In this document: one piece after another, positions 55,101 through 57,792 of the stretch
How positions within the stretch are numbered: position 1 is the first letter of the stretch
Layout of the letters: each line of letters begins with the position of its first letter
DNA from: Aplectana chamaeleonis
Lineage: Eukaryota > Nematoda > Chromadorea > Rhabditida > Cosmocercidae
Assembly (NCBI GenBank): GCA_029168955.1
Contig: JAPDOI010000131.1
Location: forward strand, 868,001 to 932,000
DNA: 64,000 nt
Reading direction: 5' to 3'
Notes under the pieces: generated by a model
What the model saw: only the letters and a program-made list of their open reading frames with translations
The model's database searches: none
What the model was told of the DNA's origin: nothing
Position numbers and translations under genes: made by a program

Positions 55101-56992
55101 AACAGCCGTTTCTTAATTCTTTTTTTTAGCTCCCATTTTTCATTCTTGTTTAATAGTCGTTCACATGCTTCGTTGCATGCAGTAAACTGACTGAGAATGT
55201 GGCATGCCCGGCCCCTCCAAGCCCCTCAACGGCCATGGAGGAAGTGTGCGGGACGGGCATGCTAATTTCAAGGGCCATATAGGACATCCACTAGCTCATT
55301 TTTGTGGTTTTTTGACAATATTTCTACAGTGAGACCAGGATTTTCCCATTTCCGGTAAAAACTGGAGGCCTGCACTCATCGTGAACACTGCCTTCAAAGG
55401 CAGTGGTCGCGATTAAAAAAATTTGTTGAGAAAAGCAGATAAATGAGCTTGGTTAACCAACGGCTGAAAAACCAAGAAGATCAGGGGGCCTCCTAAACAG
55501 GCAGCAGCGACCGTTTATCTACATCGTTTATCAAGCTGAATACGCATAAAGTTGGTACGTTGATACATGATAAAACTCGTAGAACACCTCCACTGGCAAA
55601 ACAGTGTGGTGGAACACGTATGTATAAACGGTCGCTGCTGCCTGGTTAGGTTTTCTCAAAGATCAGGGGGCAAAAAACGGGCTCCAGTTAGAGTTATTAG
55701 GTTCCTAAGTTGCAGATCCGTGCACACGTGCACAGCTCCGCCCAAAAAGATCGCAGTCTCATGCTGAGCAGTCAAAAATCTTCGACATTCAGTGGAAGAA
55801 ATAAATACAATTTCACTGAATTGAAACAGTTATACAGTGAAAGCAAGCACTTAATTCAAGGTTTTACTACACGAAGACAGAAATATCGGAGCACGAAAGT
55901 TTGAAGGCAATTGGTAATCGACTAAATGTCGACTTCAAGCCAGCTGATGTTCTTGATACTAGAGCTCATCGATGGTGATTATGTGGGGTGGGCTCGTCCA
56001 CCATCTAAAGAACTGAAAGTTTGGGGTGATAATTTCACCTAAAATAGTTTTTTTTTCGCATTTTCTCTTGTAGGTTCTACTACTCTAGATACAGAAAAGG
56101 GTTTAGAAGAGAAAAGTAGACAAGCATATTCCACCGTGACCACTGCCTTTAGGATGTTACAGTGTACTGAAGGTTTGTACTGCTCCCACTAAGACTAGTC
56201 CGATTATGTTGTCTGAGTGTAAACTAGATGCATTGAAATGAAACGACGAAGTCACTGACCACATCAACTGAGCAACGGCGCTGTGACTGTTGACCATTAC
56301 GGCAAACCGGGAGCTTCACCATTTCTTGACAGCAACAACCACCAGGCATGTAACATGAACCTTGTGTACATCCAGCGGACGAACAGAAACCCATAGCTGT
56401 CTGAAGTATAGAGTGGAGTATTCCGTCATATCTAGGCAGAATACATCCCATCATGAATTGAATGCTGAATTGGAGCGTTTGCATGGACAGATTCATACTA
56501 CTGCACCCCTACTTTTCTCGCATCGGTCGGTGAAATTCTTCTGCTATTAGGCGAACTTTCACTGTTTTCTGTTGTATCCCTAATTGCTTTCTGATTCTTA
56601 GTTCCAGGATCGAAGTTAAAGAGGTTGGGCTTGTGAGACGAACAAAAACAATTATACCTCGATTCGTGTCAGGATTTACCAGTGGTCTAGAGCCGAATAT
56701 GTTGGTACGAGGCTGTTACGCGCCCCATCCCTATAGATATTAGGTCCCGCAGTGTCACGCATCTGCCTCATCAGATTTAGAACGAATCTTTCAATTGTTA
56801 GCGGTATATAAGGGCGAAAAGTTGGACGACTGAACGCTCAACGATGCCCACCTGACCCGCTGGACAGCTCATCGGGCAACAAGCTCCTTTGTAGCATCCG
56901 TTTCCATTTGGACAGCCAGCGGAACACGGCTGAAGTGCTGGGGAGCCATCTAAAATCACTATCATGAAACAAGCGAATAATATCAAAGCCAT
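1048..56992 (-). CDS. Secreted multi-CC-module cysteine-rich protein, nine exons, 3' end off window
   Basis: Span of a gene assembled by eye; only 1,021 nt (340 codons plus 1 nt) are exonic. It starts at ATG 56,992 and the last visible exon ends at 1,048 in phase 1, so the gene continues past the left edge. Residues 1-21 form a hydrophobic secretion signal. The remainder is nine repeats of about 32 residues of the form C-x4/5-C-x5-C-x4-CC-P-x-P-x-CP-x-G, resembling nematode CC/EB/lustrin-type modules with paired disulfides. All eight introns have GT-AG borders, phases match across each junction, and exon joins restore the cysteine spacing, for example TQR|C and GH|QCENGVCC. An extracellular, cuticle-like or adhesive role is inference only. 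Introns are either 64-77 bp or TE-filled, up to 26.9 kb. No in-frame stop occurs in any exon, so I judge it intact rather than decayed. Confidence 0.88.
1225..1333 (-). CDS. Exon 8: CC module half plus start of next
   Basis: 109 bp, 36 codons plus one base. Acceptor TTTTCCAG, donor G|GTGAGC. Encodes QCENGVCCAMPMCSTG then IIAASVCGMGNSCPMGYVCE. It joins exon 7 across an 8.1-kb intron that contains a whole LINE; the join GCARGH|QCENGVCC restores the repeat. Confidence 0.9.
2074..2146 (+). pseudogene. tRNA-like sequence with A and B boxes
   Basis: TGGCGCAGTGG (2,081-2,091) and GGTTCGAATCC (2,124-2,134) match the internal promoter boxes with about the right spacing, but no acceptor stem pairs and the anticodon arm is not clear. 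Could be a tRNA pseudogene or a SINE head. Confidence 0.35.
2556..3353. mobile_element. CG-rich palindromic MITE
   Basis: Ends TAGGGTGGCGTTCAGAGTTT and complement TAGGCGGCGTCTAGAGTTCT, then GCGGCGCGACGCGA on both sides. An internal second CGCGACGCGAC-rich inverted pair occurs near 2,600 and 3,170-3,330. Shares GCTTGATCGATACG with the element at 57.15-57.79 kb. Confidence 0.75.
4043..4614. other. Intron DNA, nothing firm
   Basis: Contains a short minus-strand open frame and repeated ACAGCCGCTG-type motifs, possibly the continuation of the foldback whose arm ends at 4,042. Confidence 0.4.
4630..8231 (-). mobile_element. Near full-length CR1/Jockey-type LINE with 15-bp target duplication
   Basis: Flanked by direct repeats CCGTGGAAGTAAAGC (4,615-4,629) and CCGTGAAAGTAAAGC (8,232-8,246), one mismatch. 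The 3' end (left, minus strand) is a short (GAA)n tract. One protein with PHD finger, apurinic endonuclease, reverse transcriptase and C-terminal zinc knuckle. It sits in intron 7 of the CC gene in the same orientation as the gene. About 180 bp of 5' leader precede the first Met. Confidence 0.9.
4670..8052 (-). pseudogene. LINE polyprotein: 2A-like motif, PHD, endonuclease, reverse transcriptase (one frameshift)
   Basis: N-terminal frame (from 8,052): 2A-like GVERNPGP at residues 41-48, then a C4HC3 PHD finger with C54, C57, C70, C73, H78, C81, C96, C99. Endonuclease begins with HINLNGLRNK, then the frame shifts near 7,645-7,665 in a GA-dinucleotide run. The second frame (7,621-4,670, 983 residues) has QETKL at 3-7, GDFNAH 109-114, SDHIP 181-185, DLSKAFD 541-547, GVPQGGVLSP 597-606, YADD 628-631 and a zinc knuckle CPDCGAPGHDTAHLFMC at 942-958. 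Catalytic motifs are intact, so inactivation is recent or the indel is an assembly error. No RNase H domain is seen. Confidence 0.88.
8247..9457. other. Intron 7 DNA between LINE and exon 7
   Basis: Holds a diverged copy of the 43.0-43.14 kb sequence (8,370-8,480, inverse), twin GTTTAGCATCCCGTTC motifs (8,805 and 8,898) and a C13 run at 9,176-9,188. No gene recognised. Confidence 0.5.
8605..8660. repeat. Short direct repeats TCCTGGGAGCAAGC
   Basis: Three imperfect copies within 60 bp, no other structure. Confidence 0.6.
9458..9603 (-). CDS. Exon 7: CC module plus start of next
   Basis: 146 bp after a 64-bp intron: two bases plus 48 codons, leaving phase 0. Acceptor AATTACAG, donor CAT|GTGAGT. 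Encodes SMCGRGCSVGTEC, LGGGCCQLPRCPSGLQ and ATQRCQMGIGCARGH. The last part is the front half of a module whose CC half is in exon 8. Confidence 0.9.
9668..9753 (-). CDS. Exon 6: CC module
   Basis: 86 bp, completing Arg at its first base and leaving one base (G|GT, Gly). Acceptor TGATTTCAG, donor G|GTATAT. Encodes CALGCANCCPAGHTC then VNGGCCPLPQCPM. It lies 16.5 kb downstream of exon 5, and the phase match with both neighbours is exact. It has an extra CC (ANCC) early in the module. Confidence 0.9.
9754..11500. other. Intron 5 DNA, right part
   Basis: Includes a truncated TTAA-family end at 10,440-10,582 and otherwise unassigned AT-moderate DNA. No convincing open frame. Confidence 0.5.
11520..11700. 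repeat. TTCGAATA satellite array
   Basis: Repeats of GAATATTCGATTATTCGAAT with CACTTCTTCG markers 41-42 bp apart. Bounded by the TAGAGTGTTG-type ends described for the composite element. Confidence 0.85.
11945..12115. repeat. GC-rich minisatellite
   Basis: About seven degenerate 24-bp units of the type GCATCGCGGTCGGCACACCG. On the minus strand it gives RDACRCADRDACRCVERDAC within a longer open frame (12,219-11,611), but the frame runs into satellite and I do not call it a gene. Confidence 0.75.
12230..12378. mobile_element. Hairpin MITE
   Basis: Arms of about 57 bp: ATCGTCCATCACTGGATGAG ... GCTGCTTGGCGGGAAAAATT mirrored with AATTTTTCCCGCCAAGCAGC ... CAGTGATGGACGAT. Confidence 0.85.
12387..12826. 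mobile_element. Relative of MITE B lacking its outer ends
   Basis: Inverted arms CACGCTCGTAAACGTGGTTA and CAACCACGTTTACGAGCGTG. The interior matches MITE B (CAGAACACAGCGCCTACGCA, GTCAAAAACGACC). The outer TTAAAGGCAGCATA is missing on both sides. Confidence 0.75.
12846..12995. repeat. Degenerate tandem repeat GAAATAGCCGC
   Basis: About eight copies of (C)GAAATAGYCGC(T/C)AAAT with varied spacing. No known family. Confidence 0.7.
13191..14658 (-). mobile_element. 5'-truncated copy of the same LINE class, 12-bp TSD
   Basis: Exact direct repeat AACTCGCCGTGT at 13,179-13,190 and 14,659-14,670. A (CTT)n tract abuts the left repeat, as in the 4.6-8.2 kb copy. Insertion is supported by a related sequence at 28.1-28.45 kb that lacks the LINE at the same point. 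Confidence 0.88.
13222..14658 (-). pseudogene. LINE reverse transcriptase C-terminal half, one frameshift
   Basis: Upstream frame holds VVAVDLTSAFDNVS, and a shift at about 14,455 leads into a 416-residue frame with GVPQGGVLSPSLFS, YADD and a terminal zinc knuckle CPDCHGTGHDSLHLFSC. Clearly diverged from the 4.6-8.2 kb copy (a different subfamily member). Endonuclease and PHD are absent through 5' truncation. Confidence 0.85.
14991..15799. mobile_element. TTAA-flanked MITE A, itself interrupted by a hairpin MITE
   Basis: Ends TTTAAAGGCAGCATGCACGC and inverse GCGTGTATGCTGCCTTTAAA. Arms pair over about 180 bp (CCGTACTATGTCATCAACGA against TCGTTGACGACATAGTACG). A hairpin element at about 15,250-15,400 is inserted in the left half. 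Confidence 0.82.
15250..15400. mobile_element. Hairpin MITE inside MITE A
   Basis: Inverted arms GATCCATCACTGATCGAGAG ... GCTCTCTCGACCAGTGATC, pairing through GTCGAACACAAGTGGCACGC. Related ends (CCATCACTGGATGAGGGATC) occur in the hairpin at 12.23-12.38 kb. Confidence 0.78.
15794..16187. mobile_element. TTAA-flanked MITE B, abutting MITE A
   Basis: Ends TTTAAAGGCAGCATACACGC and inverse, sharing the central TTTAAA with MITE A so that the junction is a 20-bp palindrome. Arms carry AGAACACAATGCCAACGCAA and CGTGAAAATACGGG-type sequence in inverted orientation. Confidence 0.82.
16380..16570. repeat. TTCGAATA satellite array
   Basis: Same monomer type as at 11.5 kb (CACTTCTTCGAATATTCG). Right edge GGGCAACACTCTA is nearly identical to that at 11,697-11,709. 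Confidence 0.85.
16596..17254. other. Intron 5 DNA, unassigned
   Basis: 16,600-16,760 shows a plus-strand open frame with CDTCIKAFSSARGLERHKQV, resembling a C2H2 zinc finger (C-x2-C ... H, second His missing). Only one finger and no splice context, so not called as a gene. Confidence 0.4.
17255..17520. repeat. Dispersed repeat R1, copy 1 (palindromic ends)
   Basis: Ends CGACTCGACACGCTTTGCGA and GGTCGCAAAGCGTGTCGAGA. Shares GGCTCTTTTATACAGTTTTC and CCTGGAGTCAACA with copy 2. Confidence 0.78.
17693..17821. mobile_element. Hairpin MITE
   Basis: TGGATCGTGAGGAGACTTCG ... AGGGTGGCGCAAAC pairs with GTTTGCGCCACCTTTC ... CGAAGTCTCTTCCCGATCCA. Confidence 0.82.
18008..18730. mobile_element. Palindromic element of GTTACTTGTAAC repeats
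   Basis: Outer ends GCGCATACTCAGAAAAATC and complement at 18,708-18,730. The arms consist of repeats such as TATATTACATGTAACTTA. A non-repeat segment 18,185-18,400 containing GGGTAATTGAACC is inserted. Confidence 0.78.
18900..19586 (+). pseudogene. RTE-like LINE fragment, plus strand, with internal deletions
   Basis: Three adjacent plus-strand frames resemble linker and RT parts of an RTE-type protein: YVALIRELETSDGERLVHRL with QAEGTEKF, then WRSYFERICMKEFDHP through TADEVKAAFKRMRPG, then SALPPLLFGIVTDAAKKDLQ and GRLLYAYEAMLVSE, the last being a degenerate YADD (here YAYE). The fingers and palm between MRPG and GEHQDSALPPLLF are missing. Poly-G at 18,863-18,873 and the GTTAC repeats precede it. 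Confidence 0.65.
20777..21545 (-). mobile_element. CR1/L2-like LINE 3' fragment with ATTT tail
   Basis: Minus-strand translation reads SLDGHALTTAAEAKDLGFRY, then RAYKVYVRPIMESGISVLCP, a stop, then DIRLLERVQINFTRKVHLRR. This is the typical tail of CR1-like RTs (YKTYVRP..EY.SPVW..LEKVQR.FTR). It ends at the left in (ATTT)n at 20,777-20,800, a plausible 3' tail. 5'-truncated. Confidence 0.65.
21543..22218. mobile_element. Palindromic mariner: two inverted transposase C-termini
   Basis: Both ends carry CTAAGTAATTGCSGATTTTT in inverted orientation. Each arm (about 280-320 bp) encodes the end of a mariner transposase: GAW/LG..F, a decayed SPDLAPSDY region, then PERWQK-like and ..NGQYT. The arms are about 85-90% alike by eye with stops in both. 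Centre near 21,830. Probably non-autonomous, arisen by inverted duplication of one mariner end. Confidence 0.7.
22415..24004. other. Intron 5 DNA, unassigned
   Basis: Contains two direct copies of TATTGGTATCGAACTCA (23,779 and 23,869) about 90 bp apart. No gene recognised. Confidence 0.5.
24005..24352. mobile_element. MITE with 50-bp terminal inverted repeats
   Basis: GACAAGAACGTAAGTTGAGT and GCGCCAGAACGGGGCTACCG at the left, inverse at 24,300-24,352. The interior includes GCAGGAAAACAGTACCACCG but no coding motif. Confidence 0.8.
24896..25533. mobile_element. TTAA-flanked MITE D with nested hairpin
   Basis: Left TTAAAGGCAGTGTCCACGAT, right ATCGTGGACACTACCTTTAA. A hairpin element at 25,107-25,287 is inserted inside. 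A related right end lies at 10,560-10,582 (ATCGTGGACACTGCCTTCAA), preceded by matching CGTATAGGGCTCGCTCG-type sequence, so a truncated copy is there. Confidence 0.78.
25107..25287. mobile_element. Long hairpin MITE
   Basis: Arms of about 75 bp: GGTGGTCATCGTGTATCAAC ... GAGGAGGCGGGAGAAACGGG ... TTCCTGATTGGACGCA, mirrored at 25,212-25,287 with few mismatches. Loop CCCGGCCCCCGGC. Confidence 0.82.
25693..26185. mobile_element. TTAA-flanked MITE C beside exon 5
   Basis: Left TTAAAGGCAGCATACACGCT, right AGCGTGTATGCTGCCTTTAA. Interior resembles MITE A only near the ends. It ends 74 bp from the exon 5 donor, inside intron 5. Confidence 0.78.
26260..26365 (-). CDS. Exon 5: CC module
   Basis: 106 bp, entering with two bases (G|GT, Gly) and leaving with two bases (AG|A, Arg). 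Separated from exon 4 by a 77-bp intron. Acceptor TCATTCAAG, donor AG|GTATCT. Encodes VCTRTLDCGRVGVEC then ANGACCPLPVCPNNVVSTQ. A TTAA-type MITE ends 74 bp downstream, at 26,185. Confidence 0.9.
26443..26551 (-). CDS. Exon 4: CC module
   Basis: 109 bp, 36 codons plus one base. Acceptor TCATTTAG, donor G|GTTAGT. Encodes ALTRCNNHNMPCGVASVC then LEGLCCPLPRCPNGIISL. The opening ALTRC parallels ATQRC and AAQRC in exons 7 and 9, supporting the join to exon 3 (GVQ|ALTRC). Confidence 0.88.
26552..27065. other. Start of the 26.9-kb intron 3
   Basis: Sequence between exon 4 and the first TTAA element. 27,030-27,062 carries a TTAA-family right end (TTTTTATCGTGGACACTGCC). No open frame of note. Confidence 0.5.
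27066..27613 (-). mobile_element. TTAA-family element, reverse orientation
   Basis: Left GGCAGTGGTCGAGATAAAA, right TCGCGACCACTGCCTTTAAA. Interior shares GCATGAGACTGCGATCTTT (inverse of the 55.8-kb motif) and a CTTGATATAAGAGATCATCG-type tract with the 42.07 and 55.95 kb copies. Confidence 0.72.
27930..28460 (-). repeat. Dispersed repeat R2, uninterrupted copy with ORF fragment
   Basis: Carries a 102-residue minus-strand open frame (28,236-27,928) containing DEAWKTIQDNPQRVPSDMMS and YELSLSISADTVPYSI. The 13-kb copy retains a decayed version. The product is not recognised; likely part of an unidentified transposon protein. Confidence 0.55.
28461..29768. other. Intron 3 DNA, unassigned
   Basis: AT-rich; the short open frames lack domains. 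ATCGATAAT clusters occur at 29,590-29,740. Confidence 0.5.
29769..29925. mobile_element. Imperfect hairpin
   Basis: GACAGAGGCTGTCTACACAC and GAGGGAGCAG pair with CTCCTCCCTC and GTGTGTAGAGAGACAGC. A run of ATCGATAAT motifs precedes it. Confidence 0.6.
29990..30690. repeat. Single arm of the 140-bp periodic repeat
   Basis: At least four degenerate units with GGAATTCTGCATCGA / GGAATTCTACGTCGA and TTCAGCCTAATTCG, matching the left arm at 51 kb. It ends at the same hairpin. Confidence 0.7.
30699..30835. mobile_element. Hairpin MITE
   Basis: CATAAGCCAGCCAGGTCGGT and its inverse ACCGACCTAGCTGGCTTATG enclose GTTGTTGGCTCCGGC. An inverted copy lies at 51,250-51,412. Confidence 0.82.
30840..31090. repeat. 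Dispersed repeat R1, copy 2
   Basis: Aligns with 17,255-17,520 along its length (GGCTTTTTTATACAGTTTTC, CACCTGGAGTCAACATA, GCAAAGCGTGTCGAGACG). Directly preceded by the hairpin element at 30,699-30,835. Confidence 0.78.
31465..31893. mobile_element. Second GTTAC-rich palindromic element
   Basis: Ends GTGATATTGAGTAAGTAACT and complement GTGATATGCAGTAGGTAACT, with mirrored inner segments CGCCAAATTTTAACTTGC and ATTTGGCGTTCAACTTCC. Repeat motif AAGTAACTT as in the 18-kb element. Confidence 0.78.
31894..32570. other. Intron 3 DNA, unassigned
   Basis: A minus-strand stretch with ENRVWENAMKTMSRDYKRIH looks protein-like but has no recognised family. Includes the hairpin at 32.39-32.45 kb. Confidence 0.4.
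32392..32452. repeat. Short hairpin
   Basis: CAGGTTGTAATGGAGCG and TTTGGATTT pair with AAATCCAAA and CCGCTCTAATACAACCTG; loop ACGGC. Confidence 0.8.
34894..35926. other. Loop of the giant foldback, no gene recognised
   Basis: AT-rich, with many GAATGA/GAATAA motifs reminiscent of the TTCGAATA satellite. Short open frames (for example 35,300-35,524) have low-complexity translations and no domain. I see no transposase motif. Confidence 0.7.
36089..36386. mobile_element. CG-rich MITE inserted at TA in one arm of the foldback
   Basis: Terminal inverted repeats around GAATGAGAATGGCGGC, about 297 bp. The opposite arm of the foldback (34,721-34,736) shows the empty site with a single TA-type junction, so the insertion came after the palindrome formed. 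A second copy lies at 54,779-55,068. Confidence 0.85.
38089..38259. mobile_element. Hairpin MITE in the end of the giant foldback
   Basis: Inverted ends ATCTTAGCGGTGGG and TCTCCGCTAAGAT split the right terminal repeat of the foldback between CACTGTA and TAGCACC. Interior has GGCCCCGCCCATTTTACCG and its inverse GGAAAAATGGGCGTGGCC. Confidence 0.8.
38774..40945. mobile_element. hAT-type palindromic non-autonomous element, 2.2 kb
   Basis: Ends CAGGGCTGGGCACACGTCCC and complement CAGGGTTGGGCACGCGTCCC, the classic CAGGG hAT terminus. Flanks CGAACAGC (38,766-38,773) and CGAGCAGC (40,946-40,953) make an 8-bp TSD with one mismatch. Inner inverted arms run 39,275-39,800 and 39,885-40,270 around a central hairpin (CTCGTCCCGGTTTT, 39,828-39,878). 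No transposase seen. It inserted 15 bp outside the neighbouring satellite element. Confidence 0.8.
40992..41366. mobile_element. hAT-like satellite element, intact 375 bp
   Basis: Ends TATAGTGAGGACCGAATA and (complement) TAGAGTGAGGACCGAATA, flanked by exact CTAGCCAC at 40,984-40,991 and 41,367-41,374. Interior is AT-rich with scattered TTCGAATA motifs and an inner inverted repeat. The simplest uninterrupted member of the family in the window. Confidence 0.88.
41375..41714. other. Intron 3 DNA between satellite element and TTAA element
   Basis: GC-moderate; a small hairpin GATCAGGTACAC / GTGTACCTGATC lies at 41,660-41,690. No gene recognised. Confidence 0.5.
42778..42856. repeat. Hairpin (79 bp)
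   Basis: AGCTGTGTTCAACACAAA and ACTCAGGGGCC pair with GGCCCCTGAGCT and TTTGTGTTGAACACGGCT. Loop about 20 bp. Confidence 0.8.
42857..43895. other. Foldback interior, no gene recognised
   Basis: Moderately GC-balanced DNA. 43,020-43,140 is the reverse complement of a diverged relative at 8,370-8,480 (GTCCGGGCGGA, GCTTGCTTGG), so it is itself a repeat. Short open frames at 43,180-43,488 have no recognised domain. Confidence 0.5.
43896..43968. repeat. Near-perfect hairpin (73 bp)
   Basis: AAGGCAGCACTCCATAGAAT through CGAAGGC is repeated inverted after a TTT-containing loop; one mismatch. Inside the foldback interior. Confidence 0.85.
43969..44479. other. Foldback interior, right part, nothing recognised
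   Basis: AT-rich, without open frames above 60 codons that show domain features. Ends at GACCTAGCAGGGCTC, where the right arm begins. Confidence 0.5.
44803..46259. mobile_element. hAT-like satellite element, 1.46 kb
   Basis: Ends TATACTTGGGC and (complement) TATACATGGGCC, flanked by exact TGTACTAC at 44,795-44,802 and 46,260-46,267. Contains TTCGAATGATCGACTT repeats (44,830-45,000 and 46,085-46,220), ATCCGA-rich repeats (45,480-45,690 and 45,890-46,030) and two copies of a GGCCACGCCCAT-containing sequence (45,084 and 45,705). Confidence 0.83.
46344..47318. other. Intron 3 DNA, purine-rich then unassigned
   Basis: The GA-rich block carries the 94-bp duplication; its opposite-strand open frame is a low-complexity hydrophobic artefact. 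46,850-47,300 has nothing recognisable. Confidence 0.5.
46426..46609. repeat. 94-bp tandem duplication, purine-rich
   Basis: Two nearly identical units beginning GATGAAGAAAAAGAATGGGT. The surroundings 46,430-46,760 are GA-rich. Confidence 0.85.
47319..47402. repeat. Hairpin formed by two abutting Tc1-type ends
   Basis: GGCTTTGAGTGTGTTGCTAT and TATGATACGCA face GCGTATCATAGTAATAGCAA. The right half is the Tc1 terminus; the left half is a second, inverted terminus. Confidence 0.8.
47466..48002 (-). mobile_element. Short 3' LINE fragment, heavily mutated
   Basis: Minus-strand translation in broken frames gives QPDHPLRRI, a region matching the tail of the 4.6-kb LINE, and a (CTT)n end at 47,467-47,482. 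It is inserted inside the left part of a Tc1-like element: the inverse copy of that Tc1 terminal region (53.05-53.25 kb) is uninterrupted at the equivalent point. Confidence 0.8.
48195..48829 (+). pseudogene. Tc1 transposase N-terminal and DDE part, decayed
   Basis: Plus-strand pieces in changing frames: SEVETAQILVLDKASLNIRR with IAEQRYRHPTTVFRFLHEPE (HTH region), HGSKKSTGRP (GRPR-like hook), SDKKNFKLDGPSA (first DDE Asp region), then SWYGVDGVFKI. Multiple frameshifts. It is cut at 48,829 by the AGGGCCAG target duplication of the satellite element. Confidence 0.75.
49245..50229. other. Insert inside the satellite element, unassigned
   Basis: 49,570-49,953 has open frames on both strands in GC-rich DNA without domains. 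49,970-50,040 forms a stem (CTCGCCCACGACAGTCGCTA / TAGCTACTACCGTGGGCGA). Probably another non-autonomous element. Confidence 0.4.
50230..50566. mobile_element. CG-rich palindromic MITE
   Basis: ACACCAACCTGGGGTTTTCT and GTTGCGGCGCGGAGAAAT (50,268-50,330) mirror ATTTCTCCGCGCCGCAAC and CCGGGTTGGTGT (50,508-50,566). Contains the family motif GCGCCCATTTTTCCG. Confidence 0.75.
50690..51890. mobile_element. Foldback of about 140-bp periodic repeats with central hairpin
   Basis: Left arm (50,690-51,250) and right arm (51,415-51,890) are inverted and made of degenerate units (CTATAACTCTTTAACCGTTG, TTTTCTCGATCCTTCAGCCT). The centre is the hairpin also found at 30.7 kb. A one-arm version occurs at 29,990-30,690. 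Located inside the 48.8-52.6 kb satellite element. Confidence 0.7.
52639..52965 (+). pseudogene. Tc1 transposase C-terminal part, decayed
   Basis: Continues the preceding fragment after the insertion: SLSHTWFEQRGLSVMAWPEC, SPGVNSIENVRGILLCHIYS and GGRTYYDSAEHIVGAVIVAW, matching the Tc1 DWP..SPDLNPIENLWG motif. The usual SPDLN is SPGVN, so the catalytic Asp is lost. Confidence 0.78.
53484..53555 (-). CDS. Exon 3: CC module core
   Basis: 24 codons (72 bp), phase 0 at both ends. Acceptor TACCTTCAG, donor CAG|GTGAAG. Encodes ECGPRMECSNGGCC then PIPFCPTGVQ. Too short to stand out as an open reading frame; found by the CC motif. It precedes the largest intron (26.9 kb). Confidence 0.88.
53910..54520. 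mobile_element. Palindromic element with inner hairpin flank
   Basis: ACTGCCTTTATTCGGGAGTG, ACCCGCACTCGCTTCTACAG and GGCCCTCTCTCATCC on the left mirror 54,385-54,515. A further inverted pair (CATTATCACAATCGTA, 54,541-54,650) follows. Confidence 0.75.
54779..55068. mobile_element. Second copy of the CG-rich MITE, opposite orientation
   Basis: Ends AGGTGCCCGAATGAGAATGG and complement AAGGTGCGTCCGAATGAAAA. The interior matches the 36.1-kb copy over its length (GACGAGTGTTGGAT, GCCGGTGCCGGCCCCGTTCG). It lies in intron 2 of the CC gene. Confidence 0.85.
55398..56152 (+). mobile_element. TTAA-family element, full-length copy (about 755 bp)
   Basis: Starts AAAGGCAGTGGTCGCGATTA and ends ACCGTGACCACTGCCTTTAG. 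Contains AAAAGATCGCAGTCTCATGC and GGGTTTAGAAGAGAAAAG. A 115-bp segment bounded by inverted GGCAGCAGCGACCGTTTAT (55,499-55,648) is an extra insertion relative to other copies. Intron 1-2 neighbourhood of the CC gene. Confidence 0.75.
56260..56400 (-). CDS. Exon 2: CC module
   Basis: 47 codons, phase 0 at both ends. Acceptor TACTTCAG, donor GTG|GTCAGT. Encodes a module with CSSAGC, GSCYMPGGCCC and the linker CRNGQQSQRRCSVDV. This module has three consecutive cysteines (GCCC) and a longer CC-to-CP loop than the others. The final CSVDV joins exon 3 to give C-x5-C-x5-C-x4-CC, identical to the spacing across exons 7 and 8. Confidence 0.88.
56852..56992 (-). CDS. Exon 1: start codon, signal peptide, first CC module
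   Basis: 47 codons from ATG at 56,992-56,990. Residues 1-14 (MALILFACFMIVIL) are hydrophobic with likely cleavage near residue 21, followed by PCSAGCPNGNGCYKGACCP and CPAGQ. The donor is CAG|GTGGGC, leaving phase 0. A possible trans- or cis-splice acceptor (TTTTCCTTCAG) sits about 80 bp upstream, near 57,072. Another in-frame upstream ATG exists in the open frame (57,238) but lacks a signal sequence, so the ATG directly before the hydrophobic run is preferred. Confidence 0.85.
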
Positions 56993-57153
56993 TTTCCAGC
57001 TGTGGATGACCACATGTGGTCCTAGTCTAGCCTCCCTGTAAGCTACAGGGAGAGATTCACTATCAGTGTGGCTGAAGGAAAACCCTGGGAAGCCCCGGAA
57101 ACTTGGGCAGCTCTTGCACGAAACGTTGCGTGTCTCACCTTCCTGATCACGCC

Positions 57154-57792
57154 ATAGGGGTCGTTTATACTTCCGCCGCAGAGCGGCGCGGCGAAAAGTG
57201 AGGCGGCGCGGCGCCGCGCCGCGTGAAAATCGCGTCACTATTATGTATAATCGAGCTGAGCCGAACTGACGCGGCGAAGTCGCAGAATTACGCTAAACAC
57301 TTCCTGGAGTAGCTCTGAGATAGCACAAGGTCGATTGTAATGAGTGATTTCTTCTGCAAAAGAAACAATTATAATCTCTTGTATCATAACACCGCACTCG
57401 AAAGCAGATAGTCTTCTGAGAATTTTTTTCTATAGAAAAATTATTTTAAGAGCAAAAAAAAAGAACTCACAACCCAGCATACTCTAAACAACTTCCAGGA
57501 CCTCGGAAGAAAATTTAGCGATCAATTAGAGGAACCAAATTGCGAATGTATATGAAATATCAGCAAAAAAGCATGTGATGTTAAAGAGAATCGCACACGG
57601 CCGCCGCGCCGCCTCCTCTACCCGGGCGGCGCGGCAGCACTCAGGCGGCGGCCGCGTGCGGCGCCGTTGGAAGATTTCGAGCAGAAAAGCTCTAAACGCC
57701 TCGCGGCGCCGAGAGGCGGCGCCGCTTGATCGATACGGCTGTATTGCATCTTGCCGCGCCGCGCCGCGGCGGAAGTATAAACGAACCCATAG
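57154..57792. mobile_element. CG-rich palindromic MITE just upstream of the CC gene
   Basis: TIR TCGTTTATACTTCCGCCGC (57,161) and GCGGCGGAAGTATAAACGA (57,765-57,783), followed inward by GCGCGGCG stretches. An AT-rich middle separates the CG-rich arms. It begins about 160 bp upstream of the exon 1 ATG. Confidence 0.78.
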
